Assembly (NCBI RefSeq): GCF_963678635.1
Contig: NC_087063.1
Location: 73,617,617 to 73,681,616, forward strand
Reading direction: 5' to 3'
Source of the DNA: Symsagittifera roscoffensis
Taxonomy: Eukaryota > Xenacoelomorpha > Acoela > Convolutidae
Length of the DNA stretch: 64,000 nucleotides
The notes beneath the pieces are model-generated. The model had not been told where the DNA came from. It did not search any database and saw only the letters and a program-made list of their open reading frames with translations. A program made the position numbers and the translations under genes. Positions 54,201-63,717 of the stretch are shown here, one piece after another. How positions within the stretch are numbered: the first letter of the stretch is position 1; every line of letters begins with the position of its first letter.

Positions 54201-57200
54201 GAATAGTGGAAAAAACTTTAATTTGGGATTTTTTTTATTCATCTTCTTTTGACTACCTAAAGGAAAACTTTTAAGGAGTCAGCTATGATATCATATTAAA
54301 ACCCCTTTGGTTCTGATTTAGATTTTAAGATTTCATAAAATTCATAAGAATTCTAAGAATTCACACCTAGTCCTGAGAAAAATTGCTATAAAAACTTGAC
54401 TGACAATTTTAGCCATGTTGCTTCTCATCCTAACAGTTTTTTACGTAATTCATTCGCTCTTTACAAGAAGAAAAAATAGAACGAATTTCAGAAAAAAAGA
54501 CTAAAAATTAGCAAAAAGGAGAGTTTTTATCGATTTTCTTTTAATTTTTTCTTGATTTTTTTCCTGAATCATTGCCATGGGAACATTCTGTGCTACAAAC
54601 ACAGCAACCGGTTATGCTTGATAAAATTATAAGAACAATAATAAGGGGAGGGGACCAACAAACTACCAGGTCAGTTCTTTGTGGAGAATGTTTTTATATC
54701 TCTGATTAAGAATTTCATTTCGTGTTTTTTTTTACAGTTTTCTATCCAAGTATTTTGCTTTTTACAAAAAAAATCAACCAGATATTAGAAAAAAATATAT
54801 AAAAAACATTTTTTTTTTCAATTTCTTCGTTTAATTTCAACCAGCTATAATCTCTATTATCTAGAACAACAAAAACAAAAGATAAACCGACAACTGAATA
54901 AAATTGTGCATTTTTTTCGAATACTGCAATTACTTCATTTTGAGATATTTTGCATGAGGGAGAGTACTGAAAAAAGGCATTTATAAAACTGACCCTGAGG
55001 CGAGCATTTGCTGATCGTATAGCAGTGCGGCTGGAGTGTGAATGAAGTTATTGTGATGACTGAGGTTGACGTGATTGTGCTCGGGTGTGTGAGGGTAGAC
55101 TGTACTGGGGGGAGGGGCAAATAGAAGACTGCAGTCCTCGTCATAGGCATAGTTGATCTTCAATTTCTTCTCGATGCAATTTTTCTTTGATAAGAGGCTA
55201 CGAAAAAGAGAGACAAATTTGATAATGAAATAATTACCAGACAACTTTATATGATGATTAAGTTTAAAAGTTTTATCATACAGTTTGAAGACCAGGAGCG
55301 GGGGGATTTGACTACCTGCCGACACAAAGGGCCCCCCTTTGTACTATTTTGAGATATCCATTTTTGGTGGTGACGCCCTAAAGTTTTTCTAAAGGTACCA
55401 ATATATACTAATTTTTTATCAACGCAAGCTGAAAAAAGGCGTTTTTTGGTCAAAATTGTCCAAAAAGTCCTTAAAAAAGCCTTTTTAGGCCTGTTTTTTC
55501 AAAATTTCTAGATCCGCGCATGGACGAGCCCACTTTTTTTATCAAAATAGAATTATAGCTTTTTTCCCCGTTCTAATTCGTTGCCATTTTTTAGCCATAA
55601 ACTTCAATGGAACTCTTTTTTTTCTTTAAAAAAACTATCTAAAATTCGAAAAAAAAAACGCTTTAATGTTAAAAAAAAACGTTCAATAATATTGATTGCG
55701 TCACCTCTCGACAGTGGAGACAGATGCTGCATCTAGATGTAGAGATGGTATGCTCTTAGTGTACTCTATGTCTCTCCTCTCTAGATTGCGGTAGAGGAAC
55801 TGTCTGGACACTGCGTAGATCAGTCTGCTCCTGTTGCTGCTTCTCATCACTCCAGGCACCTTGCGCCCTTTCATCGGCCTGAATTAAGCTTACATTATTA
55901 GTAATTAATGTCAAAATATCAATTAATTTAATCGAATTTGACCCCTCCAAGCTCAAAGAACCTTTCTAGTATGTTTTGCTGACGTTTTGAGTGAGCTTTA
56001 GCGCCAATATATCCAAAATGCACTGAATCAAACAAAAATTATTCTTGGAGAATAACTCAGAAAAACAAAAAAAGGCTTAGAAAAGAATGACGAGTACTTC
56101 TTATAATTTCCTCTAAAATTCCACGCAAAAGACTCAAATGACTTTTTGGATGATTACTTTAATTGATATCGATCAAATCTAAACGAAAAAGCTTTACAAA
56201 TATAATCAAAGCTTTTCGTCCTAGTTTCAAGATGAAGATTTTCTTACTCTAGGGTGAGGCTGCTTCGGTTGCTGGAACCCGGCTGGAACTTTGGCACTGC
56301 TGGGTGTTTCTCCTCAGCATACAGACACAGGGTAGTTACTCCATTCTGTTTCGTCCTAAAGTTCAGTTTGTCCATCTGTTATAATCTGATTCTCTTTTGA
56401 ATTGTTTCTCAGAATTTAGTTGCTCCGGTTGCTTGAAAACTTAGTTAGTTTTTTAAAGTTTCCAACTATCTATATTATAAGAGTGAAAATTTTTGCTGTT
56501 CTCTGAACTTTAATACAAACCTTACATCTATTTAAAAGAAACTCGATAACGTTTTGTAATGTCAACTTACTGTTTAAGCAGGAAGTTGTGTGATGCGAAA
56601 TCTGGTCCCTGGAACTTGAACTCGGTCACAGGTGGTCCTTGATTCGCTTGACCGCCCTTCACTCCACCTTTCTGGTCGCCTAAGCCAGCAGTTTTAATCA
56701 GATGAAATACGTTTGACCTCCTTCTTTGCTAGTTGCAGCATTTTCCCATTAAGTTCTCTCTATTTGGTTCAATTCAATATTTCCGTTTTGGGCCGACTGT
56801 TTATAAAAATGAAAAAAAACTGGCGCCCAAAAAATTTCTGTGCACACCACTTAAACGATTTTTAAGGGAATTTGTTCACTGAGACCCCCATTGAAGACGG
56901 ATTCGTTACACAGTGTAAAATGAGTGCAAGCTTAACTCATGAATTTGTTCTATACGTGTTTAGAAATTCTAGTCTCATACGGTAGAGTGGTTTTTAACAT
57001 CAGTATGTTCTCAACTTACCACTGCCCTTCATGTTCACGTGGTGTGACTTGCCCCCCGTCCCACTGGGGATGAACCTGACTCTGTCTCCCCTCTGTGACG
57101 TCATCACTCTATTGTTATTTGTGTGGTTGTTATTGGTGCTATTTGCTCCCTGGTGTATCTTCCGTCTGATGAACTTGGCCTTGGATTTGGGCACGCGGAT

Positions 57201-59562
57201 TCCTCCATTCGCCTCCCGTCTGGATTAAACATACTCAGATGAAAGTTAAGACAGACACCCAATCCCAGTTAAACAAATCTACTTGCACTGTTTCTCCCAT
57301 CCTTCGCATATGAAGACCGCAAAAAATTGCAAGACTGCAAAAACAAAACATAAAAGTAGTAGTTTTTGAGCAAACATTATCTCACAAAAAGCAAAACTGG
57401 AAGAGTTGTCGGAGAAAACACGTTAATAATTTTTTTTTAATTGAGTGGCTGTAAATCCAATTTCGAGGTGCCAAGAAGTTTGGTGATTTGAAACTTCCCT
57501 TGTTATTTCCTAAAGTGGAATAAATTGAAGGAAAAGTGAACCTACTCTATGAGTTCTAGAAGTCTCGGCGATGGCTCGTTCGTGATCACACTCTTCTTGA
57601 AGTTCTTCTTCAGTTTATTGGGGGGACTATCGCTGCCCTTCTTCACATCACCGGCTGACCTCCGTCGACCGCTCCTCGACCCTGGATCCGAGAAGTTCTC
57701 CTTGTATGTATTGTTGTAGAAATCCAGAGTTGGTTTGAGAAAGTTAATTTGCCGAAAAGTGTCACTCGGCGAATTGTCGGTATTTGAATTGATAGTTGAA
57801 GTTTTGTTTGGAGTTTTTTGAGTACCTTGACCGTACAATTTTGGACCGTTAGATGCTTGGGAGCTAACTGACATTTTTCCATAAGACTTTTCACGTTTTC
57901 CAGATTCTGTCCAGTTGTTTTCAGCAATATCTGGCAGTTTTGGAATAGATTTTTTGTCAGTCGTTTCTGCATCGAATGAATCATATCTGAAAAATCACAT
58001 TGGACGAAAACAGAATTTCGACATTTCATTTTTCTGCATATATTTGACAAAGTCGGCCGAGGAACTTGCGCCGGGAAAAAACGCTATTTTTGGTCAAAAT
58101 TTCCCAAATAGTGGTAAAAATTGGCATTTTTTCCTGTTTTTTTTAAATAAAATTTACCTGAGCGCGGAACTTTTTGACAAAATGGGGCCTCTAGTGTTTT
58201 GCGAGATCGTGGAAATTTTCTTTCAGACGACCTATTAAAGGTCGTCAAAAATTCGCCTCAACCATGTAAAAATTTCCTAGATCACGTCTGCATTGAATAT
58301 TTATCATAAAATGAAATCTGACCTTGCGATGGTTAGCTCAGTATTTGTCGAGTTAGTTCGACTTTTGGATTCGTGGTGATGCCTGTTTGTGTTGCTGTTA
58401 ATTGGCATTGAATTGGGAGTATCTGACATGCTGGTGCATTTCTCAGAACTGGCCGAATTCTTGAAAGTCACGACAGTTCTAGGACCAACAAATCAAATAT
58501 TACGACAATTTATGACTGTTAAAATGTACGTTCTACCAATTCTCGTTATAAAAAATTGACAATTGAATTGCCAGATTCAGGTGATTTTGAGTTTGTTCAT
58601 GCCATAACATGGCAATTAAAGTACTCGAACGAGCGATCACAAGAATCTAATTTAATTTCATTACAATCAGAACGTTCAAGACATTTTTTTAATTTTTTTT
58701 TCAGTAGAATTGATTGTTGGAAAACAATTGGAAGTTGCCTTGCATCTATTTTGTTAGTTTAACTAGTTTCAAATTTTAAACTGCTATAAGAAAATGTTTT
58801 TGACGGTGGCAAAACTCAAACTCACTTTTTCTCGGTGTCACCTGATCCTCCCGGCAACCCTGGACTAGTATGCTGATCCTTCACCGGCTTCCGATCAGTC
58901 GGAGCAAACGGCAACTTACTCGATCCCTGGGCCCTCTCACAAGGATGAGCCAGAAGGAGACACTCCGGACTACCTCCATCGCCCCTGCCAACCGAGTCCT
59001 CCGAGGTAATGGTTAAGAGTCGACTGGAAACGGAATCTCCAAACACAGAAGACAACTGGTCTATTTTTGCATGTTGGACTGTGAAGGCCTGTTGGTCGCT
59101 TCTGGAATAAAATTGCACTGACCATTTCGTCAAATCAAGATGAGATAATCTGGCACTAACCGATAGTTAGATGTATTTCTTATACTTTTATAAACTTTTC
59201 AATGGCCAATTCTCATAAAGTTTCTGCAACTATAATAATCAAGACACCTTCAAAATAACGAAGTTTTTGAAATTCCTCAAAACGCTTGCTATTTCTCATG
59301 TTTTGCATTAATCTGTATCAACCAACATAAAAGCTTTATCCTGCCATAATTTCTAGTAACCATCTATTTTATTTATACACATCAATTTTGAGCTTACTTG
59401 AATGGGAAGACATTGACCATATTTTCATTCTCCGATGTTCTCTCTTGCTTCATTTGCTGACTTCTAAGCCTGGCCTTAAGAGCAGTTTTGATTGGTCGAG
59501 AGGATGAGCTGCTTTTGAATGAAGGAACCCTCCTCCACGGTCGAGCTGGGGATGACCTTCGG
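40723..59562 (-). CDS. Large multi-exon gene of unknown family (gene span)
   Basis: I do not recognise this gene. The exons listed below, from 59562 down to 43001, join by GT-AG introns with compatible phases at every junction and no stop, giving ~1,420 residues. Exons at 42687, 41768 and 40910 probably continue it. Visible features in order: Ser/Arg-rich start; Lys-rich segment; a better-ordered block in exons 6-9 (FKFQGPDFASHNFLLKQ, RLIYAVSRQFLYRNLERR, KKLKINYAYDEDCSLLF) that is the likeliest conserved domain; CX2C pairs in exon 10; a histidine run in exon 14; a Cys/His cluster in exon 15; a CSACCGDH motif and a basic coiled coil in exon 18. No signal peptide or membrane helix. The 5' end and promoter are not identified. 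A cytoskeletal or regulatory scaffold is possible but unproven. Confidence 0.85.
41236..41457. repeat. Long palindrome with perfect 55-bp arms
   Basis: 41288-41342 and 41351-41405 are perfect reverse complements with an 8-base centre. Imperfect complementarity extends outward to ~41236 and ~41457. Probably a fold-back MITE in the intron between exons 20 and 21. Its RNA would form a long hairpin. Confidence 0.9.
41537..41768 (-). CDS. Candidate exon 20, Asn-rich
   Basis: Acceptor GAGTCTCTAG, donor AGAG/GTACAT. Encodes DTGDEDEDDDNNNTSSPSNN with an Asn run from an AAC repeat, then GGGSDSVALQHNRNRLFSDV and NIINLSGDSIR. Phase joins to the exon at 40910. Confidence 0.75.
41862..42470. mobile_element. 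Pair of CAGGGGCGGAT MITEs, head-to-head
   Basis: One copy starts CAGGGGCGGATTTACAGG at 41862. A second starts CAGGGGCAGATATACGG at 42153 and finishes with an inverted version of the first (GGCGCCGAAGGGTTGGTCGG, reverse sense of ...CCGACCGACC...GGCGCC). Related copies are at 52181, 55290 and 58055. The terminal motif resembles non-autonomous hAT families. Confidence 0.65.
42490..42687 (-). CDS. Candidate exon 19
   Basis: Acceptor CTTCCTAG at 42688 is in phase with the internal donor of exon 18. The frame encodes HLDKSGLPSHSRYFYSMYSA and DPLEEWRRGKMKLMQAILGQ and runs to a TAG near 42492. The downstream donor is not clear: no phase-0 GT fits the next exon, so an exon may be missing in the MITE-filled gap. 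Confidence 0.6.
42992..43998 (-). CDS. Exon 18 of the large gene, basic coiled coil; possible C-terminus
   Basis: Acceptor TTTTTTTTAG, phase-matched to exon 17. 332 codons: CSACCGDHAKSE, several Ser/Lys-rich stretches, RKKLRKLKKKVRVIYKTKGK, and a C-terminal helix with heptad character (ALTYAKRLRLKEKELQKHLQ then KQMQQRIDRMNKIKEKI). The frame stops at TAA 42992-42994. A donor TTTG/GTAGAA at 43001 just before the stop would instead continue in phase into the exon at 42687, so two C-termini are possible. Confidence 0.85.
44173..44397 (-). CDS. Exon 17 of the large gene
   Basis: Acceptor GCATTTTCCAG, donor TTCCG/GTGAGT (near consensus). Encodes TSGSDEQDSGLSGDRMGN and acidic GSAGLDVDFSSTADLFSS. 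Confidence 0.87.
44688..44867 (-). CDS. Exon 16 of the large gene
   Basis: Acceptor GTGTTTATAG, donor TTCAA/GTAAAT. Encodes VRSYLHIPIINQGWDNHPTF and TVSDPTRRFSEPPSAKNYAV. Confidence 0.82.
45200..45367 (-). CDS. Exon 15 of the large gene, Cys/His cluster
   Basis: Acceptor CTATGTTTTCAG is strong and in phase with exon 14. Encodes MTHDLPRDMYGRHNSSQKQ and SCDECCIHCRAKHANEFTGN, a dense Cys/His motif possibly binding zinc. The 3' end is uncertain: the phase-correct donor at 45200 (CACT/GTTTGC) is weak, and an alternative lies near 45119. Confidence 0.68.
45697..46255 (+). repeat. Dispersed repeat family D, best-preserved copy
   Basis: The head ACTGCTCGTATCAGGGCGAA contains a hairpin (TCAGGGC GAA GCCCTGA) and is followed by ATGTTCCGACT. 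The tail is TTTCGTATCGAAAGTCGGAA. The interior has the GCGCGAATTATACCGCGCGT block. It matches 15963-16453 in reverse orientation. No ORF. Confidence 0.78.
46568..46830 (+). repeat. 133-bp tandem duplication in an intron
   Basis: CTTTAATAATTTATAGGGAT starts at 46578 and again at 46711. The copies are almost identical over the whole unit, including the GGATCTGGATCC palindrome. Confidence 0.92.
48415..48562. repeat. Small inverted-repeat element (~145 bp)
   Basis: The left arm AAAATTGAGCCAAA...ACCGAGTGTTTTATGTTT is mirrored by AAACATAAAACGCTCGGT...TTTGGCTCAATTTT. MITE-like; no clear target duplication. Confidence 0.65.
49590..49721 (-). CDS. Exon 14 of the large gene, His-rich
   Basis: Acceptor GTCTTACAG, donor AACG/GTAAAA. 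Encodes LVCPNVSGQHHHHQQHQNNF and MMVVPPGVNVIYENG. A plus-strand ORF over the same bases is a shadow. Confidence 0.8.
50179..50378 (-). CDS. Exon 13 of the large gene
   Basis: Acceptor TATTGCCCAG, donor TCAG/GTTTGG. Encodes NFGHQFIPSIISSHYPSSQC and HLDQQLPPEIIFEQAAVTNF. Confidence 0.8.
50761..50938 (-). CDS. Exon 12 of the large gene
   Basis: Acceptor GCGTTTTAG, donor GACCG/GTAATT. Open in the required frame: SNFFDESDSSSEFQELPFVA then NFKAPTAPPNCAHSTSRQ. It contains no long ATG-started ORF, so it is easily missed. Confidence 0.75.
51157..51320. repeat. AAT microsatellite in an intron
   Basis: About 37 ATA/AAT triplets (51157-51267), followed by a degenerate CATAATAAAAACAGTT repeat. The poly-Ile and poly-Tyr ORFs here are artefacts. 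Confidence 0.97.
51743..51959 (-). CDS. Exon 11 of the large gene
   Basis: Acceptor CCGATACAG. Donor ATTA/GTACGG is weak but phase-compatible. Gln-rich start (LRQQTQQLNNESSQLQQGGG), then VPNWSQQVVLTDDGIKAES. Confidence 0.72.
52181..52497. mobile_element. CAGGGGCGGAT-family MITE with target duplication
   Basis: It ends GATCCGCCCCTG and is flanked by CAGCCTTTG at 52172-52180 and 52498-52506. The interior matches 41930-42130 (TACTTTTTAAGAAATCCATT, CAATATATACTA). hAT elements make 8-bp duplications, and the repeat here is 8-9 bp. It lies in the intron between exons 10 and 11. Confidence 0.75.
52689..52815 (-). CDS. Exon 10 of the large gene, CX2C motif
   Basis: Acceptor GATTGACAG. Donor AAAGCT/GTAGTT at 52689, or an in-frame alternative at 52704. 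Encodes GIHMCYDCFARNPEALSSCV then HC: two CX2C pairs spaced like a small zinc ribbon. Confidence 0.75.
53000..54990 (-). other. Intron between exons 9 and 10
   Basis: AT-rich, no exon supported. A fragment near 54640-54725 (GGGGACCAAC...CTGATTAAGAATTTCATT) resembles the tail of the SINE at 16790. Confidence 0.45.
54994..55197 (-). CDS. Exon 9 of the large gene
   Basis: Acceptor TTTTTCGTAG, donor TCAGG/GTCAGT. Encodes KKNCIEKKLKINYAYDEDCS, then a Pro/His-rich segment (PEHNHVNLSHHNNFIH). Confidence 0.85.
55290..55530. mobile_element. CAGGGGCGGAT-family MITE, diverged copy
   Basis: Shares AAGGGCCCCCCTTTGTACTA, CAATATATACTAATTTTT and a TTTCTAGATCCGCGC end with the copy at 52181. Lies in the intron between exons 8 and 9. 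Confidence 0.6.
55705..55878 (-). CDS. Exon 8 of the large gene
   Basis: Acceptor CTTAATTCAG, donor CGAGAG/GTGACG. Encodes KGRKVPGVMRSSNRSRLIYA and SRQFLYRNLERRDIEYTKS. Part of the likely conserved core. A longer minus-strand ORF over this exon is in another frame. Confidence 0.82.
56248..56355 (-). CDS. Exon 7 of the large gene
   Basis: Acceptor ACTTTAG, donor CTAGA/GTAAGA. Encodes QNGVTTLCLYAEEKHPAVPK. An upstream CAG/ATG acceptor gives the wrong phase and an early stop, so the TTTAG site is preferred. Confidence 0.8.
56571..56679 (-). CDS. Exon 6 of the large gene
   Basis: Acceptor GCTGGCTTAG, donor AAACA/GTAAGT. Encodes TEFKFQGPDFASHNFLLK. The high-complexity sequence suggests the start of an ordered domain. 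Confidence 0.85.
57020..57219 (-). CDS. Exon 5 of the large gene
   Basis: Acceptor TTTAATCCAG, donor GGCAGTG/GTAAGT. Encodes GGIRVPKSKAKFIRRKIHQG, an Asn-rich spacer and RGDRVRFIPSGTGGKSHHV. Strongly basic. Confidence 0.85.
57546..57986 (-). CDS. Exon 4 of the large gene
   Basis: Acceptor GATTTTTCAG, donor ATAGA/GTAGGT. 146 full codons, including KPTLDFYNNTYKENFSDPGS and a Lys-rich run ending PSPRLLELI. Possible Ser/Thr phosphorylation region. Confidence 0.85.
58055..58300. mobile_element. CAGGGGCGGAT-family MITE, decayed copy
   Basis: Shares TTGGTCAAAATTTCCCAAA, the GACCTATTAAAGGTCGTCAA block and a TTTCCTAGATCACGTCTGCA end. Lies in the intron between exons 3 and 4. Confidence 0.5.
58323..58478 (-). 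CDS. Exon 3 of the large gene
   Basis: Acceptor GTTGGTCCTAG, donor GCAAG/GTCAGA. Encodes a Ser/Asn/Thr-rich segment (SMSDTPNSMPINSNTNRHHH). Both phases fit. Confidence 0.78.
58826..59101 (-). CDS. Exon 2 of the large gene
   Basis: Acceptor TTTTATTCCAG, donor GAGAAAAA/GTGAGT. The phase fits exon 1. Encodes SDQQAFTVQHAKIDQLSSVF and a Gly/Ser/Pro-rich tail. Confidence 0.82.
59398..59562 (-). CDS. Exon 1 (first recognised) of the large gene
   Basis: Acceptor TTAATTATAG and donor TTCAA/GTAAGC. Encodes a basic, Ser/Arg-rich stretch (RRSSPARPWRRVPSFKSSSS). The frame also stays open upstream to an ATG at 59678, so this could instead be the initiating exon without the acceptor. Confidence 0.72.
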
Positions 59563-61727
59563 CTATAATTAAAACAATCAATCTGTTCAAAAAATGTATT
59601 CAACATACATAATTCATACATAACTTCAGCAAAGAGCCGTTTGATTTTTTCGGTGAATGAGTTTTTTAGAGATTCCAATGAAGAAAAATAGGTATCTAAG
59701 TTGATACCGAACTTGGCTTCCTAAAAGGTCTATGACAGCAGGGTATATTTTTACCTAAAATTGGGTGAAAATATACCCTGCTGTCATAATATTAAATTGC
59801 GCTTTCTCGACGGTAGAAGTTTTGAAAAATAGGCATAAAATTTAGAAGATTTTAGGAAAACGGAGACCGGTATCGATTATTGAAACCATTTTTTTTGGTT
59901 CTACTTAACAATCTCTCCCCCCCCCCCTATGGTACCTACTTAAGAATCTCCGCCCCTATAAATAAATACAGTAAATGAGCACTGAGCTTTCTGTTGAGAG
60001 ATCTAGTTTTGCTTAATTCTGATTGGCTGAAAAATTGACCATTTTGATCTACTTAACAATCTCCCCCTTTCTTGAAAAGGGTGGATATTGTTAAGAATAT
60101 CCTTTTCTTTTTTTGTATGTTCAGATTCTTAATTTCATACCAGTTTCTTTTTTCATGGTGGGTGCTGAAAGAGCTTAATTTTTTCCAGTAAGGGACTAAA
60201 TGAGTCCGACTCTTCAAATATGGGCTTAACGAGCCCAATTTATAGCAATAGGGGCTCATTAGGTTACTAATTTCAGTTTAAATAGACTAAAACAAATAGT
60301 AATTTTAGGGATTGGTAAAACAGAGATGGTACAGGGGTCATGGGTACTCAATAATTCGGTTTGAGTCCCTCGAGGAAGAACTTTTTTTGTACAAAAAGGG
60401 CTGAATGAGCCGGAAGTTTGGTCTTTGATTGGCCATGGATTGGGATGAACGAGTCCATGTTTCCAAATATTCGGCTCCTAATTGGGAGCCATTGGGTTCA
60501 TTTTTTCAGGAATAGATAGAAGGCAAATCGGACTTAAAACTGAGTTCAATCAGCACTTTTCACGGAAAATTTTAGCAAAAGTTTCGACCCGGGTCGGCTC
60601 AGTTTTTTTGGTGATTCAGAAATAAGTACTTCAAAGCAAGGCCGTTCGGGGCTTTGAACAAGAGATCCAATTGAATATATTTTCAAACTGAGACTCCATT
60701 TCCAAAAAACCAATAAAAAAGCAAAACTAAAAATCAAGAGTAAATACAACTAGTCGGAAGAACTTCTTGGATCAAGTTTCCTTTTATTCAGTTTCAGCAA
60801 GAGTGCGTAGACAAAATATTTAATCACACACTTCGGTTTGTTGTTGATAAAACATATACTCTATCATAGCTAACGTGGACATTGAAAAAAAAAGAAAGAA
60901 CTACAAATATTTGGAGTTGAAAAGAAACACGATTTGTGAAAATGTTTTAAGTGCTGTAATGTTGTCATTTTTTTATTACAATTTATCACACTAAAAACAT
61001 AAAAACCTTAGCTTTTCACGCATATGGAAACAAAGCCAAAAGTTTGCTATACAAGAAACACCGAAATTTCCGACCAAATTCTTAGAAATAACTAACATTT
61101 TTTTCGATTTTGTACTGTTTTTGTTGCGCCTGTTTTGAGGAGACATGCGTGGAATGACCAGTGATTAGTTTTGAGACTTTAATTGTTATTACATTTCGTT
61201 TTTATTGGGTATCTGCAGTCACGGTGTGCATCGACTGTTGTTTGATTATTCAGTGTTTTAAAAACAGTTTGAGAAGATTTGAAAAAATGGTTTCAGACAT
61301 TTAAAATCAACAATTTTCACATTTGTTTATTTTTCCTTTAAGTTGGTAAACATAATTGTACATCAGCAGATATAAAATCTTTACACTCTATTATGGCGTA
61401 GTCAAATGAAATGAACTTACAGGGAATACTTCATTCTAGCCTAACCACATTATGGAGCCACCGAAAACCTGATTTCAATGGAGCAACCAGTTTCAGTTGG
61501 TGATCCTTGTAAAGGCAAATTTAAATAATGAAAGGCAAAATAGACCGAAAAATCCAGAAATTCGAATCCTAATCCTAGAACAAGCCACAAGCCACAAGCC
61601 ACAAGCAAACAGCGAGTAAAACTGTGGATGATTATGAAAAAGTTGTACATACAATCTGCTTGAAACAACATGCAACAAAGATCGACCATTTTGTGGAGTA
61701 ACCAGATCTTGGGTCGAGCGACGATGA
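59563..61727. other. Region upstream of the first recognised exon
   Basis: No gene supported. It holds a short perfect hairpin (59731-59788), a C-run near 59915 and a CACAAGC short repeat near 61575-61605. The promoter or first exon of the minus-strand gene may lie here or beyond the window. Confidence 0.4.
59731..59788. repeat. Short hairpin repeat
   Basis: TATGACAGCAGGGTATATTT is mirrored by AAATATACCCTGCTGTCATA with a spacer of about 17 bases. Fold-back MITE or transcribed hairpin. Confidence 0.85.
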
Positions 61728-62144
61728 CAACTACTCATTTCTCAGCGTCACGTTAAGAGTGAGCAGAAACATGCCAGAGATTTAAAAAAAGCTTTTGAAC
61801 ATCAGTTTGGGAAGAGACAAGATTTTAAATTTAGACGTTCAAGCTGATTCGAGAAACCACGTCAGTTCCATAGAACAAAACGCGCCACACGAGCTCAAGC
61901 TCAGATACAACCTGAGGATTTTTTGATCAAAAAACGGATAATAGATTCCGACTGCATATTCACTGATAACAAAAGACAGTATCCGGGTGAAGTTTGCCAT
62001 CAGAACCCAATCCGGTGGCTTGATGTGCTAGGAAACCCATTGCTTATCACCAAAAGATTTGAGAACCAAATTTCGGCAAATCACAATCTTTTGAAACTGG
62101 TGATTGAGCTGAACCAAAAGAAAAACCCAATGGCGTTTTTTTAG
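61728..62144 (+). pseudogene. Decayed ORF of unknown origin
   Basis: One frame is open for ~415 bases except for a TGA at 61845. Before it the frame is basic (QRHVKSEQKHARDLKKAFEH). After it comes a higher-complexity stretch (PIRWLDVLGNPLLITKRFEN). It may belong to the same degraded retroelement as the fragment at 63389, but no domain is recognised. Confidence 0.4.
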
Positions 62145-63388
62145 TAAGTCATCCATGAAAGTAAGTCTCAAGTTTTCTTTCTTTACAATTAATTTTTTAT
62201 AATTATGTGAAAAATCAAACAATATTGGTAAAAATTTCTAACGATCAAAAGATTACGCCTTTCCATACATCTTTCAAATCTGCACAAACCAACCAAAGGC
62301 AGAAGAGTACACTCCATCTGTTAAGTTGAATTAACAATGAATTGAAAAGAAAGGTCATATACTTAAACACAAACATCTGTGACAACAGGACAAACGGGTC
62401 AAAAAAATTGGCTCTAGACTCAAAACTCCTTAGCAACCAAATTTCTGAAACAAATAACAGATGCCAATTAGTAATGAGCTAAAAAGCAGCGTGGCCCTTA
62501 TACTATCAGGTAAATGCTACGGAAAAAACTAGTTTAGCAATATAGATCTCAATTACAACTGCAAAAAACTGAAACTGTGCAACCTGAAGAAGTAAACAAC
62601 CTTTCAATTAAAGTTAAAGTTTAATTTCAAAGTTTTTTTTACCTGGGAAATATACTTATCCTTCGCTAAGGCTTCTTCTAGGCAAAGCCTTATCTCCCTC
62701 TCGTTGCCGCGACAACCGTGTGCTATCCTCGACTAAATGTATTTTAGTCAGCTTAGTTAAGAGTGCAGTTAAAAATTCTGTAGTTTGATCGTCGGTTCAA
62801 CGAGAGCGTCATTTGCCAGAAACTTGATCGGTTGAAAATTTATATTTGTGTCAAAAGCTTCATTTGATTATTAGTTTTTGCTGTTATCATTACGTGTGTT
62901 TCAGGTCACCCAACACTTGCTATAAGAAAAACCGCAGAGCAAAAAATGTTCCTTTAAATGCTTAGCGACAGATAACTCGAATTTTACTTTCAAAAGGATA
63001 TCTTTCTCAGACAAGGTACTGGTAAAATTTTCATGCTAAGCAGAAAATCAATTCCGTTAAAACAAAAACCCAGCGAATAACTTGCCATCAAATTCAAAAT
63101 TGTTTTTTTATCCGAACCCTTATTTAGTGTACCGGAAGAACACAATAAGCCTTAAGCTTCGAAAATGAACGTTCAACTGCGGACTATCACTTCTTTTTGA
63201 GATGATATAGGCTGACACTATTCTTTTTAATTGATTTATAATCCTACAAAACATTGTTCAAAGACACTCTTACAGATCCTGACCAAAAACAACAAGAATA
63301 TATCTGGGACCCAATTTCATCTGTCAAAGGAAACAGACCTCTGGAATAAGCTCTGGAATTTGGTCTGACATCAAGAGTTTGGCAACAC
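62145..63388. other. Non-coding sequence between two decayed fragments
   Basis: No intact frame. It may hold unrecognisable retroelement sequence. Confidence 0.35.
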
Positions 63389-63717
63389 TTTCACGTCGAA
63401 GATGAGCTTTTGTATCTGGACATTCAGGCAGCAATCCATGGGGCATTTTTTTCATTTCTTCACAAAACACACCAAGGGTAATGTGGGATGAAATTCTTGG
63501 CCAAACAAATCTGGTGGCCGCAGAATTATATAACAGAGAGATATACCATTACTGCAAGCCCTGTTTGCAACGTCAGAAAACCGATAAATATCGCACAGTT
63601 ATAGCGGAAACTTCACTCACGATTTTATTCAAAAAATCTTTTTTTCCAAATACAAGGAATGAACCTAGTTTTTGCCGGACCATTAGACACGTTCTGGTGA
63701 AAAGAGAAAAAAAATGA
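63389..63717 (+). pseudogene. Ty3/gypsy integrase zinc-domain remnant
   Basis: One frame carries the HX3H side of the integrase N-terminal zinc domain (LHKTHQG, then KFLAKQIWWP). The CX2C side (YHYCKPCLQRQK) is in another frame. A stop follows LHKTHQG, and at least one frameshift is needed between the parts. This layout (LH-x-x-HQG, WWP, C-x-x-C) is characteristic of gypsy-type integrases. No catalytic core is visible, so the fragment is inactive. Confidence 0.72.

Noticed and set aside
61450-61738. Minus-strand ORFs with CGLWLVACGLWL repeats
   Set aside because: Produced by a CACAAGC short repeat. No domain or splice support.
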